A stretch of 64,000 nt of DNA from positions 62,001-126,000 of IMG/VR virus record IMGVR_UViG_3300047476_000704; one strand, 5' to 3'. The translations under genes were made by a program, and so were the position numbers. Positions 25,762 through 35,754 of this stretch are shown piece by piece; within the stretch, counting starts at the first letter, position 1, and each line of letters begins with the position of its first letter. Origin of the DNA: a virus. The notes under the pieces are model-generated. The model ran no database searches and was not told where the DNA came from. It saw only the letters and a program-made list of their open reading frames with translations.

Positions 25762-28278
25762 TTATGTTAATTTAACTCTAATAACCGAAGTATATGTTCC
25801 CCATGTACTTACCAAAACCTGTTTGTTGTTTACAGTAGGTAATCTTAAACTAAAATCAGTTTTTTTATATCCATTGTTAGTACCATGTTGAGTTAAAATC
25901 AATGCCTCCGTACCATCGGCCGAAACTTTGTATGCGGATATTGGTGCATTTCTATTATAGAGATACACTGGATAATTATATTTACCCGTCTTCCACTCAT
26001 TATTCCAATAAACGTGTGGTTTAACCCAAGGAGTATTTGCTTCAATAATATCTTTATGTTGTACAACTTGTAAGTATCCAGCATATAACCAATCCATGCC
26101 ACTATTATCAACATGCGAAGTATCACCATACATATAAGCAAGGTTACCAGTTATACTACCATCTTGACCATTCCAACCATATTGATGCTTCCAATAATAA
26201 TCAGCTCCCTTATCATCATCCTCACCAATCGGTACTTCATTCCACACAAATAATCCATCTGCATATGCAAAGGACCAAACGGCTAACGATTGTAGTAAGC
26301 TTGGGCAAACAAAAAGTCTATCTCCAGGATTACCACCCGTTCCAGGTAAAAATCCGTTATATGCAGTACCTGTTCTTTTGTAATATCCATCTGAACCAGC
26401 AACTGGCTCATGTCTTCTCCAAAAATATCCTGCACACTGCATTGTAGATGCGGTAGCTTCATTATAAACTTCATTTATTAACTTTCGTGCAATATCATAA
26501 TTATGAACCAATGCGTAAATATACCAAGGATTTGATACATCATTTACATAATTTGTTATAAAGGAATATTTAACATACTCACCAAATCCCCTATAAAGAT
26601 TATTTCCAATTATTTGGTCTGCTGTTTTAGAACTACTAATATAATATTCATCATAAAATTTAAATAATTCATAGGTTTCATTTACCGCAGAACCTGTTGG
26701 GAAATAGTACCAACCAGCTCCTTCTGCTCCAAACTTTTCTGCTTTATAAATACCCATAGCGTATATAGACCATTCCAAAAAGTCAGCTTTTGATGTTAAT
26801 TGAGCGGTATTTATTCCATATTCTACTACACTATCATAACAAGCTTTTAATGATTGAGCCACATAATAGTCTTGATTACCATTATAAACTTCATAATCTT
26901 CTTGTAAGTGGTCGAACATATATAGTGAAACTGGGCTATCGTATCCACTACCCTTTCCTAAATAGGTTAATAATTGATTTGCAGGACCCGAACTTTGGTA
27001 TGCAGTTCCTGAGTTCAATTGATATGTCCAATGGTATGGGTTTATATCTTTATATGCAAACCCATAATAAGAACCATTATTCCAAGTTTCATCATCTACA
27101 ATTAAAGAACGAATCAATGCAGATATTTCTTGTCCTGGAGGCCATGCATTACCAATATCAGGCCTAGCTACAGCCATTGCATCTCTTACTGGAAAATCAC
27201 CACCAAAATAAAATTTACCAACATCACCATTTTCTTTGTTAAAATCTTCTTCGGTATTCCAATATAAATTTAAATCATAAATCTTTTTGTTTGTATATCT
27301 ACCCCTTTGAGTTATGCCCTTATTACCTGCTGTTGGTATTCTCCAATCTGTATTTTTAGAATATGGTGGTGTACCATCACTAACAGGAACTCTATCAGCT
27401 ATTGGATATGCCATATCAATAAACAATTTATCTTTTCCCCATTTATCTTTAATACGAGGAATATGAGGCATCCTTCTTATATAAGTTGGTGATTCATAAT
27501 TTTCCAAAGCATACCAATAATCAGGTCTAAACGTGTAAGTTAAACTACCAGTTGTAACTACCCTATCAGGGTCAGCTGCTAAATGAACTACACCTTGAAC
27601 AATACTACCTTCCGCGTATCCCCAATTATAGTTTGGAGTATCGTAATACTGAAAGGCCTTATTACTACCAGTATGATATTCGCCATTTATTACACGAAGG
27701 TCATAACCCTTCATATCAGTAATATCCAAACCTTTTAAAGATTGAGATATATTAAAACGTCCAGCCTCTTGTGGTCCACCACCGGCCGAATGTAAAGGTC
27801 CATTTTCTATATGATACCCCTTAAATCCTTGACCAACCGATTCACGAAATCTTGCCTTTGTAGTATCCCAATAATCATCGGTTAAATATATTCTACCATC
27901 TACGGATTCGGATAGCGATAATTTCATACCCATCCAAGAAATGTTTTCAGTACCATCCCAATAAGATGCCGTTAGGTCCATTTTAGCTGAACCGCTGTAA
28001 CCAGTACAATCTGTCCAGTTTGTATCAAAACTACCAGTCATTAATTCCAATGGTTGCGTTTCAAATCTACCATTAGAACCAATTGTTGCATAATATGTTT
28101 TATAATGAGTTGGAATTACATAATTACCAGCTGGTGCTAGAATTGATTTGGAAACATCCGTATAAAATGTTGTACCTAATGTAAAAAAATTATCACTTGC
28201 ATAAAGAATAGATGAACTATTATCCAATCTTGGATTGGTTACTCTATTTTTTGCTTGTATAAATGATGTATATCCCAT
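25762..28278 (-). CDS. Large aromatic-rich virion protein, possibly carbohydrate-active
   Basis: 838 residues, unusually rich in Tyr and Trp throughout. The N-terminal 170 residues look beta-rich; the middle (about 270-720) has alternating helices and loops with many aromatic and acidic residues ('YYGFAYKDINPYHW', 'AGYFWRRHEPVAGSDGYY'), a composition common in glycoside-binding or glycoside-cleaving folds. The C-terminal 80 residues form a small beta domain ('YPVYLYNRNAPISAYKV', 'VLVSTWGTYTSVIRVKL'). No catalytic motif or named family was recognised. It lies between fibre genes, so a tailspike or depolymerase-like role is an inference. Confidence 0.6.
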   Translation of the reverse strand: MGYTSFIQAKNRVTNPRLDNSSSILYASDNFFTLGTTFYTDVSKSILAPAGNYVIPTHYKTYYATIGSNGRFETQPLELMTGSFDTNWTDCTGYSGSAKMDLTASYWDGTENISWMGMKLSLSESVDGRIYLTDDYWDTTKARFRESVGQGFKGYHIENGPLHSAGGGPQEAGRFNISQSLKGLDITDMKGYDLRVINGEYHTGSNKAFQYYDTPNYNWGYAEGSIVQGVVHLAADPDRVVTTGSLTYTFRPDYWYALENYESPTYIRRMPHIPRIKDKWGKDKLFIDMAYPIADRVPVSDGTPPYSKNTDWRIPTAGNKGITQRGRYTNKKIYDLNLYWNTEEDFNKENGDVGKFYFGGDFPVRDAMAVARPDIGNAWPPGQEISALIRSLIVDDETWNNGSYYGFAYKDINPYHWTYQLNSGTAYQSSGPANQLLTYLGKGSGYDSPVSLYMFDHLQEDYEVYNGNQDYYVAQSLKACYDSVVEYGINTAQLTSKADFLEWSIYAMGIYKAEKFGAEGAGWYYFPTGSAVNETYELFKFYDEYYISSSKTADQIIGNNLYRGFGEYVKYSFITNYVNDVSNPWYIYALVHNYDIARKLINEVYNEATASTMQCAGYFWRRHEPVAGSDGYYKRTGTAYNGFLPGTGGNPGDRLFVCPSLLQSLAVWSFAYADGLFVWNEVPIGEDDDKGADYYWKHQYGWNGQDGSITGNLAYMYGDTSHVDNSGMDWLYAGYLQVVQHKDIIEANTPWVKPHVYWNNEWKTGKYNYPVYLYNRNAPISAYKVSADGTEALILTQHGTNNGYKKTDFSLRLPTVNNKQVLVSTWGTYTSVIRVKLT

Positions 28279-28285
28279 ATTATTA

Positions 28286-29656
28286 TTAAATTCCAGTTAA
28301 TGTAAAGTAAACACCAGGTCCAAATGTATTTAAGCAAGGTACAAAACTACCTGTTGCATCTAATTGTATTGTTACATATACATTTGTATTAGAACCTATT
28401 ATTTGATTTGATGCCCCGCATCCAAATGAACCGCTATTTTCAGTATAATATGCGGTTATATTACTACCACTAACATCCGATGCAAAATATGATAGATTAG
28501 AACCGGATGTAATAGTCATTGAACCCATATTTACATAGGTTGAACCAGTTACAGCCGAACCCGTCATATATCCACTTGTAGTTGATGCATAAACATCACC
28601 AGCCGAACTCCAATAGATTTTAGGATTTGTATATGTTGGCGATGCACTACCACTAACTCTTGCAAAAAATGTAACGGTTTGTTGTGATGGTTTTACAGGT
28701 GAACTTAAAGTAAATCCAAAATCAGTTGTACTTATTGGCGATTGTACAATTACTACCGAACTCGTTATAGTTGATAATTTTGTAAAACTCATAGTACCAG
28801 TTGCTGAACCTGATATTCCATTTATTTTACCACGTTTTTTTAATGCTTTATTATGTAATGTACTACCTCTAAATCCAGTATCAATTACATTTGAACCAGA
28901 ATATTGTACTATAAATCTATCTGGCAATTCGCCAGCACCATATGTAAGTGTAACTTCACCAAATTCAGAACCCAAATTTACAGAATATGAATATGAACCA
29001 GTTACACCAGCTAAATATTTAAGTTCAGCCGTATTTGTTTCTAATGTAGTTAAAGAACCGGTTGCTGGTAAATTATATTGAGATGTATATGTATAAACAT
29101 CATTTGGAGCATCTACATAATAATAATACCCATCGGGTGTGGGAAATGTACCACTATCAGGAGCAACTAGTCCTCCAAATGAAGATGATACCCATCCAAA
29201 ATATGGAACTAATGTACCATAAGATGCACTATATAAAGTCATTGCACCATTTATAAGCATTTCCGCACCTCTTGGTAAGAATGCATCCACACTTGAAGAA
29301 TATGCGCTTGCTATATTTGCAAATCCAAGGCCCGCTTGTTGCTGGCACATCCACCATTTATTATGGAATCGTCTTACTTTGAATGGTACATTTGCTCCCA
29401 ATACATTCCAATATCCCAAAACTAACCCATCATACATAACACCTTGTCCATCAGATGCAGATGTATGATTATATCCACCAAATTCTCCAATTTTTACGGG
29501 ATAAGTATCGTTTGCATTTGGTGCACCTATTATGTTTAGATTTGTATAAACATCATTTTGAGCTGCTGTAAGTGAAAATGGGGCTTGTGAACCAAGTCCC
29601 ATCTCCGTTCTAATGTCTCCTAGTGATATTTTTGAACCTGATGATGTTAAAGCCAT
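28286..29656 (-). CDS. Tail fibre/adhesin with shared N-terminal domain
   Basis: 456 residues. The N-terminus 'MALTSSGSKISLGDIRTEMG' is the same type of short domain that starts the Gly-rich adhesin at 37722 ('MALPSGTISISQINVELG'), suggesting a common attachment to the tail. The rest is Ser/Thr/Gly/Tyr-rich beta structure, with two cysteines near the C-terminus (about 425 and 447). It heads a fibre transcript with a promoter copy 23 bases upstream and is followed by the aromatic-rich virion protein. Receptor binding is likely, but the target is unknown. Confidence 0.7.
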   Translation of the reverse strand: MALTSSGSKISLGDIRTEMGLGSQAPFSLTAAQNDVYTNLNIIGAPNANDTYPVKIGEFGGYNHTSASDGQGVMYDGLVLGYWNVLGANVPFKVRRFHNKWWMCQQQAGLGFANIASAYSSSVDAFLPRGAEMLINGAMTLYSASYGTLVPYFGWVSSSFGGLVAPDSGTFPTPDGYYYYVDAPNDVYTYTSQYNLPATGSLTTLETNTAELKYLAGVTGSYSYSVNLGSEFGEVTLTYGAGELPDRFIVQYSGSNVIDTGFRGSTLHNKALKKRGKINGISGSATGTMSFTKLSTITSSVVIVQSPISTTDFGFTLSSPVKPSQQTVTFFARVSGSASPTYTNPKIYWSSAGDVYASTTSGYMTGSAVTGSTYVNMGSMTITSGSNLSYFASDVSGSNITAYYTENSGSFGCGASNQIIGSNTNVYVTIQLDATGSFVPCLNTFGPGVYFTLTGI

Positions 29657-29679
29657 TTGTAAAAGTATTATTCAACTAA

Positions 29680-29688
29680 TATAAATAT
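29680..29688 (-). promoter_or_regulatory. Phage-type promoter core before the 456-residue adhesin
   Basis: TGATATTTATATTAG on the coding strand, 23 bases before ATG. It touches the last base of the upstream glycosyltransferase gene. Confidence 0.55.
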
Positions 29689-31781
29689 CAGTTTAATACC
29701 TTTTTCAATTCTTTAATTACATCTTTATAGTCTATTGACTTTGAACACTCAAATTGCCTTTCTGTACCTTTGTGGTCAGGACACCAATTCCAATCACCTG
29801 GGTCCAATTTATAACGATTGAAACATCCACTACATTTATCTTTTTTTGCGGTTATTCTATATGTATCCAATTGAGTTTCGGAATATGCTTCGGAAAACCC
29901 TGATATTAAAATTGTGGGCGTTTTAGTTGCCCAACTTACCCAACTCAAACCACTACCTATTCCTATAAATGCTTCACTTTTTTGCAATTCTTCAATTACA
30001 TTTTCTATTGGTCCGTTTGGTAATTGCCATACACCATTTGGGTGTTTGTTACCCATATATCCATCGCCCTCTCTACTTAAAAGAACAACTCTATATCCTT
30101 CCATATTTAACCAATGAACTACTCTTTGCCAACCATCTTCATTATTCCAATACTTTGATTGAGCAGTACCGTGAATTGCAATTGCTACTTGTTTTTCACG
30201 TTTGATTTCTGAATTTAATTTTAGTAATGGCCTTACTTCATTGTATTCTAAATTTAGAATAGATGTTGCGGTTTGTTGTAATGGTGATTGTCTGAAATCT
30301 ATACCAATTCTAGCGGTATCGTATTCTGTACTATTATCATCTTTATAAAACCAACCAATACGATACATAGCGTATAAGTTTGGTACAGTTTCACCAGGCT
30401 TTATAAATTGTAAATTAGGATATTGTTCTTCAAAATATTCATTTAAAAAAGTAGATACAATAACCTCACAATTCCATTTTTTACGGAACTCTTCTGCATA
30501 TGGAAACCAAGCTAATGTATCACCCAATGATTTGGATTCTAATGCAATATAAACTCGTTTACCATTTGGATTAAAATCATGTTCAAAAATAAGATTATTT
30601 TTATCATATACCTCAACTCTCCAATCTACACAATATCTTTTTCCAGTCTTTGCCCAATATCCATCTTTTAATTTAGTTCCAAATTCTACTTCATTTGTAG
30701 ATTTGTTTATAAATTTAATTTCGTATTCATCATTATTTGGTGATTTAACATCAATATATCCACCATCTACAAAATTTACATTAAATGTTGGTTTTGCTAA
30801 ACTACGTCTTTTTATTAAATTATTATAAATAAATTTTTTTATATTTAATTTTCTTACTAACTTTGTTAAATTTTCTTTCTGATTATCACTTATATATGTT
30901 GCAACATCATCATAGTAATCTTCGTAAGTGTGCAGTTTTTTAAGAAATAGTGGTAATCTATAAGATATTGCCTCTTTAACTGCTAATGGGTTTAGTTCCC
31001 ACTTTGATGGAAAATAAAATAAATCAGCTGCTTTGTAAAACTTTTCAGTATCACTTTGTTCTCCCCATATTATACAATTATCAGGTTTATTTTGCATTAA
31101 AGGTCCCCAATAAAATTGAAAGTTACCAGCTTGATTTCCTACAAAATGAAACTTTACTTTGTAGTTTTCTTTTTCACATAACCTTGCTAACTCAAATATA
31201 TCACCTTGATTTTTACCATCGGTAAATAAACCAACATGAAGAATGTGTTTATATTCTTTATCAAATCCAACTATTTCCTTTGCTTCATCTTTATCACCAT
31301 TCCAATACTCAATAGGATACTCCCAAATATCACATTGGATTTCAGTAAAGTATTTGGCGAATTTCTTCCTACTCCATTCACTAACCAATACAAATTTATC
31401 AGCTGTGTATAATAATTCTTCCGGTTTTGTATAAGATGAATGTGTTGTTATTATAATATTATATGTTCTACCTTCATCAAATATTTCATTCAAATATTGT
31501 TTATCTACAAATGTTTCTGGTGTCTCTTGGAAATGAATAATATCAGGTTGTTCTTTACGAACAATACCAACTATATCACTTTTATGTTCCCCAATTGTAA
31601 TTACTTCACATAATTCTTTTATTTTATTTCTTTGGACTACAAAATCCATAGATACGCAATTGTATTCAACAACAACTATTTCAAATTCATCCTTAAATGT
31701 TTGAATTTGTTTTAATAGATATTGAGGCATACCACCCGTTGAAAGATGTGGAACTATGTATAGTAACTTCTTTTTATGCAT
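29688..31781 (-). CDS. GT4-like plus TibC/BAHT-like heptosyltransferase fusion
   Basis: 697 residues. The N-terminal about 330 residues are a GT-B glycosyltransferase ('LLYIVPHLSTGGMPQYLLKQ', later 'FYFPSKWELNPLAVKEAISY'). The C-terminal about 300 residues resemble family GT9/autotransporter heptosyltransferases: 'VYIALESKSLGDTLAWFPYA', 'VAIAIHGTAQSKYW' and 'FIGIGSGLSWVSWATKTPTI'. Four cysteines near the end (C650, C653, C667, C679 in CSGC...WNWCPDH...FEC) match the metal-finger of the TibC family, which O-glycosylates surface proteins. This is the last gene of the sulfotransferase operon. The acceptor may be a fibre, a host surface protein or a glycan. Confidence 0.75.
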   Translation of the reverse strand: MHKKKLLYIVPHLSTGGMPQYLLKQIQTFKDEFEIVVVEYNCVSMDFVVQRNKIKELCEVITIGEHKSDIVGIVRKEQPDIIHFQETPETFVDKQYLNEIFDEGRTYNIIITTHSSYTKPEELLYTADKFVLVSEWSRKKFAKYFTEIQCDIWEYPIEYWNGDKDEAKEIVGFDKEYKHILHVGLFTDGKNQGDIFELARLCEKENYKVKFHFVGNQAGNFQFYWGPLMQNKPDNCIIWGEQSDTEKFYKAADLFYFPSKWELNPLAVKEAISYRLPLFLKKLHTYEDYYDDVATYISDNQKENLTKLVRKLNIKKFIYNNLIKRRSLAKPTFNVNFVDGGYIDVKSPNNDEYEIKFINKSTNEVEFGTKLKDGYWAKTGKRYCVDWRVEVYDKNNLIFEHDFNPNGKRVYIALESKSLGDTLAWFPYAEEFRKKWNCEVIVSTFLNEYFEEQYPNLQFIKPGETVPNLYAMYRIGWFYKDDNSTEYDTARIGIDFRQSPLQQTATSILNLEYNEVRPLLKLNSEIKREKQVAIAIHGTAQSKYWNNEDGWQRVVHWLNMEGYRVVLLSREGDGYMGNKHPNGVWQLPNGPIENVIEELQKSEAFIGIGSGLSWVSWATKTPTILISGFSEAYSETQLDTYRITAKKDKCSGCFNRYKLDPGDWNWCPDHKGTERQFECSKSIDYKDVIKELKKVLN

Positions 31782-32418
31782 TTTGTAAATTTCTTATAGC
31801 TTCTTCGTAGTAGGGTAATTCTTTTTGTATTTCATCATTGTAATCTTTACTTGTTGCACTTAACTCACCCAATGCTTTTAGATTTTCAATAACATATATT
31901 GGTCTTCCATTCTTATCTTTGTTCCACCAATATAAAATATCATCACCAAAGAATATTTTCAATCGTTCATCTATTTTTATATAATTTTCTTTGCGAATAA
32001 ACATCATACATCCAAAACCCAAATATCTACATTCAGCTTCTTTGAACTCAAATACATCTATATTTGTGTTAAAATCTGTACCTAGATTTTTATTTGCATT
32101 AAAACCAATTATTCCAAAATCTAAATTGTTTATTGCATCTAAATTATGTTTTATTGTCTGAAAGTTTATTTCTATATCGTCATTCAATAAGCAAACTATA
32201 TTATTTTTTGCAATATCAACGCCGATATTCCACGATTTATTTACATATAGATTTTCTTTTGCAATTAAAATTGTTAGTTCGGGTTCCAAATAACAACCAT
32301 GATTATTATCAATTAAAATAAATTCTGCATTTGGAATAGCTGCTCTTTTGTAATCATGTATTATATCACGCAATCGCATTGGATTTCTCCACATTGTAGG
32401 TACTATAAAACTTATCAT
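31774..32418 (-). CDS. Family 2-type glycosyltransferase, short
   Basis: 214 residues. A GT-A fold is indicated by 'ISFIVPTMWRNP' at the N-terminus and 'NKSWNIGVDIAKNNIVCLLN' followed by 'DDIEI', in the place of the DxD nucleotide-sugar site. 'RYLGFGCMMFIRKENY' resembles the acceptor region. No membrane segment is present, so it is soluble. The ATG overlaps the previous gene's TGA (ATGA) and its end overlaps the next gene by eight bases, indicating tight translational coupling in the operon. Confidence 0.75.
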   Translation of the reverse strand: MISFIVPTMWRNPMRLRDIIHDYKRAAIPNAEFILIDNNHGCYLEPELTILIAKENLYVNKSWNIGVDIAKNNIVCLLNDDIEINFQTIKHNLDAINNLDFGIIGFNANKNLGTDFNTNIDVFEFKEAECRYLGFGCMMFIRKENYIKIDERLKIFFGDDILYWWNKDKNGRPIYVIENLKALGELSATSKDYNDEIQKELPYYEEAIRNLQNA

Positions 32419-34235
32419 ATTTTAAATATTTTATGTGCGTTGTTTTCATTTTCTCCAATGTTTGATGGTACATCCAATGGATTGTTTGGGTTTAATCTGT
32501 AACAATAATCATCCAAACCCAATTCCTCAAATCGTTTTGCAATTCTCTCATTGTAGTAATACATAATAGTCCTTACTCTTCGTTGAATATCTGCTCTACT
32601 TAAATCGTGTGTGTTTCGACCAGTTGTGTTATTATAGATAAATTGAACATAACACATTCTCGGTATTCTCATCATTAGTGTTCCCAAAAATGTTCTTACT
32701 AACAATTCGTAATCATCTGCTATTGCTAAATCTCTATTGTGTCCACCGATTTGGAAATACACATCTCTTCTCCAAGCTCTAATATGGTTGGGAACACCTA
32801 CAATGTGGCGAATTGTTTTTGGATTTATTGGTGGTGCTATACACGAATCAAAATTAAATCCATTTACATCAAACTTTTCATATTTACCATATCCAAATGC
32901 AAATCCATCAGGATAATGTAATGAGTTCCAGTTCTCATCACATTCGGCATTATCAGTATAAAAGAAACCAATCTCTGGATGTTCCTGTGATGCTTTGTGT
33001 AAGTAATATGTACAATCAGGCGTTAGATAATCATCGTGGTCTAATTCTGCAAGTAAATATCCTCTACATAAAGTTGCTGCTCTGTATTTACTTTCCCCAA
33101 TAATCCCACCACTCTTTTCTCTAAAATCATATACTTTAACTCTTGGGTCATTTTTTGCAATACCTTCTGCAATTTTAAGTGTTTTACCACCGTCCGTTGA
33201 GTCATTTACCAATACCCATTCCCAATTGTTGTAAGTTTGTTCGTTTAATGATTTGTAAGTGTTTAATAATTTCTCACCAGTATTATATATTGGAGTAAAG
33301 TATGAAACAAGTTGTGAATTATCCATTCTTAACATAGTTTCCATAGCACATTGATATGCATCTTGTCCAGTATTTTGATTTATCTCCGTAAATGCCAACC
33401 ATTTGTTACGAACATTTAATGGTTGTTGCGCTAAATTAGGAAACTTTCTCCAATCATCTGCAATTGATACAATTACATCCGGCTTTTTTTCAGCCAAAAC
33501 TTCACTTATATTGACATCGTTTGTTAAATGAATAGTATCTAAATTGGCATCTTCATAATCAGCTGCTATATAAGATTTTAATTCGGATGGTTTATCACTT
33601 ATTAGTAAAACTTTTGGTAATTTTGCTTTTGGTGTTTTTTCCAAATAATTGTAATAACATAATTCTTTTGTTATATACTTAAACCATTGTGGATTTTCGT
33701 TGTGAATTTTTTCTATTAAAAACCCATCACCAGCATAATGACCTGTAAATTGGTATTGATTAAATATACTATGGTGAAATATCATTTGTGCAATATCTAC
33801 ACCTTGATATTTCATATTTTCGGGTTTAGCTTCTCTTACTTCTAAACCGGTAAAATCTTTACCACCCACAAGTTGATTTACCGCAAATATTTTGTGTTCA
33901 CCATCATTTTCTTTGATTGTAGTATCAACCTCATTAAAGAAATGTGGATGAACTATATTATCATCATCTACAACTACTACATATCCATCATTTAATTTAG
34001 ATGCAATTTCACCCATTTGTGGATAAAGATAATCAGTACCATTACTTTCTACAAAGTGTAATTGTATCCTTTCATCATTTAACCTAAACAATAAATCGGC
34101 AGGAATATCTTTTAATCTAGCCGTATCAAATATGATATGCCATTTTATATCTACACCATAATCCGTAAATATGGATTCTTTTACTTTATCTAAATTATTT
34201 AATCTACTACAACGTGTTATTATATGATATATCAT
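32415..34235 (-). CDS. Bifunctional glycosyltransferase (two GT-A domains)
   Basis: 606 residues with two transferase-like parts. The first (about 1-215) has 'MIYHIITRCSRLNNLDKVKE' and 'GYVVVVDDDNIVHPHFFNEV', with a DDDN metal site. A short Rossmann-like linker follows ('VLLISDKPSELKSYIAADYE'). The second (about 310-560) is family 2: 'VSYFTPIYNTGEKLLNTYKS', 'WEWVLVNDSTDGG' and 'LLAELDHDDYLTP', with a DHDD site. It is joined to its neighbours by TAATG and ATGA overlaps. It probably adds two different sugars, though substrates cannot be read from sequence. Confidence 0.8.
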   Translation of the reverse strand: MIYHIITRCSRLNNLDKVKESIFTDYGVDIKWHIIFDTARLKDIPADLLFRLNDERIQLHFVESNGTDYLYPQMGEIASKLNDGYVVVVDDDNIVHPHFFNEVDTTIKENDGEHKIFAVNQLVGGKDFTGLEVREAKPENMKYQGVDIAQMIFHHSIFNQYQFTGHYAGDGFLIEKIHNENPQWFKYITKELCYYNYLEKTPKAKLPKVLLISDKPSELKSYIAADYEDANLDTIHLTNDVNISEVLAEKKPDVIVSIADDWRKFPNLAQQPLNVRNKWLAFTEINQNTGQDAYQCAMETMLRMDNSQLVSYFTPIYNTGEKLLNTYKSLNEQTYNNWEWVLVNDSTDGGKTLKIAEGIAKNDPRVKVYDFREKSGGIIGESKYRAATLCRGYLLAELDHDDYLTPDCTYYLHKASQEHPEIGFFYTDNAECDENWNSLHYPDGFAFGYGKYEKFDVNGFNFDSCIAPPINPKTIRHIVGVPNHIRAWRRDVYFQIGGHNRDLAIADDYELLVRTFLGTLMMRIPRMCYVQFIYNNTTGRNTHDLSRADIQRRVRTIMYYYNERIAKRFEELGLDDYCYRLNPNNPLDVPSNIGENENNAHKIFKI

Positions 34236-35149
34236 TATCTTAAACTAGCTTCAAATCTCCAATTATGCTCTTCCAACTCTTTAAAATCTTTTGTACTATC
34301 GCAAAATGTGCAAAACTCTTCTCTCGGAAAAGTAAAACCATACTTGCAGGTTATAGCAGATTTTGTTTCATACCCACAACCTTTTATTTCTTCAACTACT
34401 TTATCAAAGTTATCATCATATTGCCAATGGTCACAATGAACCATAATACCATTTTTTAACCAAGCTGATTTTAATTGTTTACCCAATGCTTCTGCTGCTA
34501 TTTCAGCTTGTCCCCATTGTGTAGATGTTTTTAATTCAGTTGGATTGCCATCTTCATCATAAAATTCTTTTAGTGGTAATATACCCAAATCATAATATAC
34601 TGAATTTTTACGAATATGTGGATTATTTGTGTAATCTCTTTCTTTTAAAAATACAAATTCATCAGTTACACTTTCAACATTTCTATCAGCAATCCAATAG
34701 CCAAATCCAAATTGCCTATCATCGGTATCGTTTTGGTATTTTCTTAATTGTAGTTGCTCTATACCACCTTCTCCCATCATTTCCAATGAACGATTTAACC
34801 AATCTTTATCAAATCCAGCAATATTTTGGGGTAAAGTAATCCAATCTCCTTCTAAAAATAAAGTATATTTGTAATCTCTACAATAATTATTTAATCGGTT
34901 TATACCAGCTCCAACTCCCAAATTTATATTTGATTGAATTGGGATAATATCTACTTTATCTTTCCATTTAGTACGAAGATTATCACATACATTAAATATG
35001 GATTCACTTTGACCATTGATAAAGATAAACCATTTTACAAATGGAATATTAGTATTTTCTAAAAATGTATTTATTGTAAGCTCTAACTGTGTATCACGTT
35101 TTACACCATCATGTGTTAAAGTTGCTATACAAAAATGTAATTTATTCAT
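34235..35149 (-). CDS. Family 2-type glycosyltransferase
   Basis: 304 residues from ATG 35149. A TTG-initiated form eight codons longer would overlap the oxygenase gene and is not preferred. The N-terminus 'HFCIATLTHDGVKRDTQLEL' and 'INLGVGAGINRLNNYC', followed by 'YTLFLEGDWITLP', indicate a GT-A fold with an EGD in the metal-binding position. The C-terminal 60 residues hold several His and Cys residues (HCDHW and others) of unknown role. It lies between an oxygenase and the bifunctional transferase. Confidence 0.7.
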   Translation of the reverse strand: MNKLHFCIATLTHDGVKRDTQLELTINTFLENTNIPFVKWFIFINGQSESIFNVCDNLRTKWKDKVDIIPIQSNINLGVGAGINRLNNYCRDYKYTLFLEGDWITLPQNIAGFDKDWLNRSLEMMGEGGIEQLQLRKYQNDTDDRQFGFGYWIADRNVESVTDEFVFLKERDYTNNPHIRKNSVYYDLGILPLKEFYDEDGNPTELKTSTQWGQAEIAAEALGKQLKSAWLKNGIMVHCDHWQYDDNFDKVVEEIKGCGYETKSAITCKYGFTFPREEFCTFCDSTKDFKELEEHNWRFEASLR

Positions 35150-35150
35150 A

Positions 35151-35744
35151 TTATTTATATGCTTCTCCACCAACCCAAAGAACTAAACTTCTTCTAACTC
35201 CTTTGGTTATTGGTGTTACTCTATGTAATGTAAATGATGGAAATAATATAGCTGAACCTTTTTTCTTTTCCATTGTTCTAAATTCACCACCATGCCATAA
35301 TTCAAAATCACCACCCTCATATTCATCTGGCGATGATAATTGGATAGTTATACTAATTTTACGATGACTTATTGAACCAGGTCCAATATCAGTATGCCAA
35401 CCATAATGCCCACCATTTGCATAATATTCAGTATATTGGATTGAATCTAAAATACTATGCAAATTAAATTTCCATATTGAATTATTTGCTTCTATTGATA
35501 AATCTCTAATTCTATCATATACCCATGCGGATTTTTCGTCGTGATAAATCCATTTTATATTAGATTTACGAATTTCTTCATTTGGATTGGATTCATCGCT
35601 AACAGTTGTAGCAGTTTGAAATGGATATAACTCCTTTAAGTTGTCAATCCATATCAACTCTTGCTCACTAAAACCATTATCAAACGAATAATAGTTTGTT
35701 TGATTTATTGAATCATCTATATTGTAAATGGGTGCAAATCTCAT
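35151..35744 (-). CDS. 2OG-Fe(II) oxygenase (copy 1)
   Basis: 197 residues of the prolyl-hydroxylase-like dioxygenase family. The iron triad is visible: H117 and D119 in 'YGWHTDIGPG' and H174 in 'FTLHRVTP'. An Arg for 2-oxoglutarate follows (R184/R185, 'TKGVRRSLVLW'). 'EYEGGDFELW' is the usual core strand. Homologues occur widely in T4-like marine phages, with unproven targets. It is a tandem paralogue of the next gene upstream, probably from local duplication. Confidence 0.85.
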   Translation of the reverse strand: MRFAPIYNIDDSINQTNYYSFDNGFSEQELIWIDNLKELYPFQTATTVSDESNPNEEIRKSNIKWIYHDEKSAWVYDRIRDLSIEANNSIWKFNLHSILDSIQYTEYYANGGHYGWHTDIGPGSISHRKISITIQLSSPDEYEGGDFELWHGGEFRTMEKKKGSAILFPSFTLHRVTPITKGVRRSLVLWVGGEAYK

Positions 35745-35754
35745 ATATTATATA

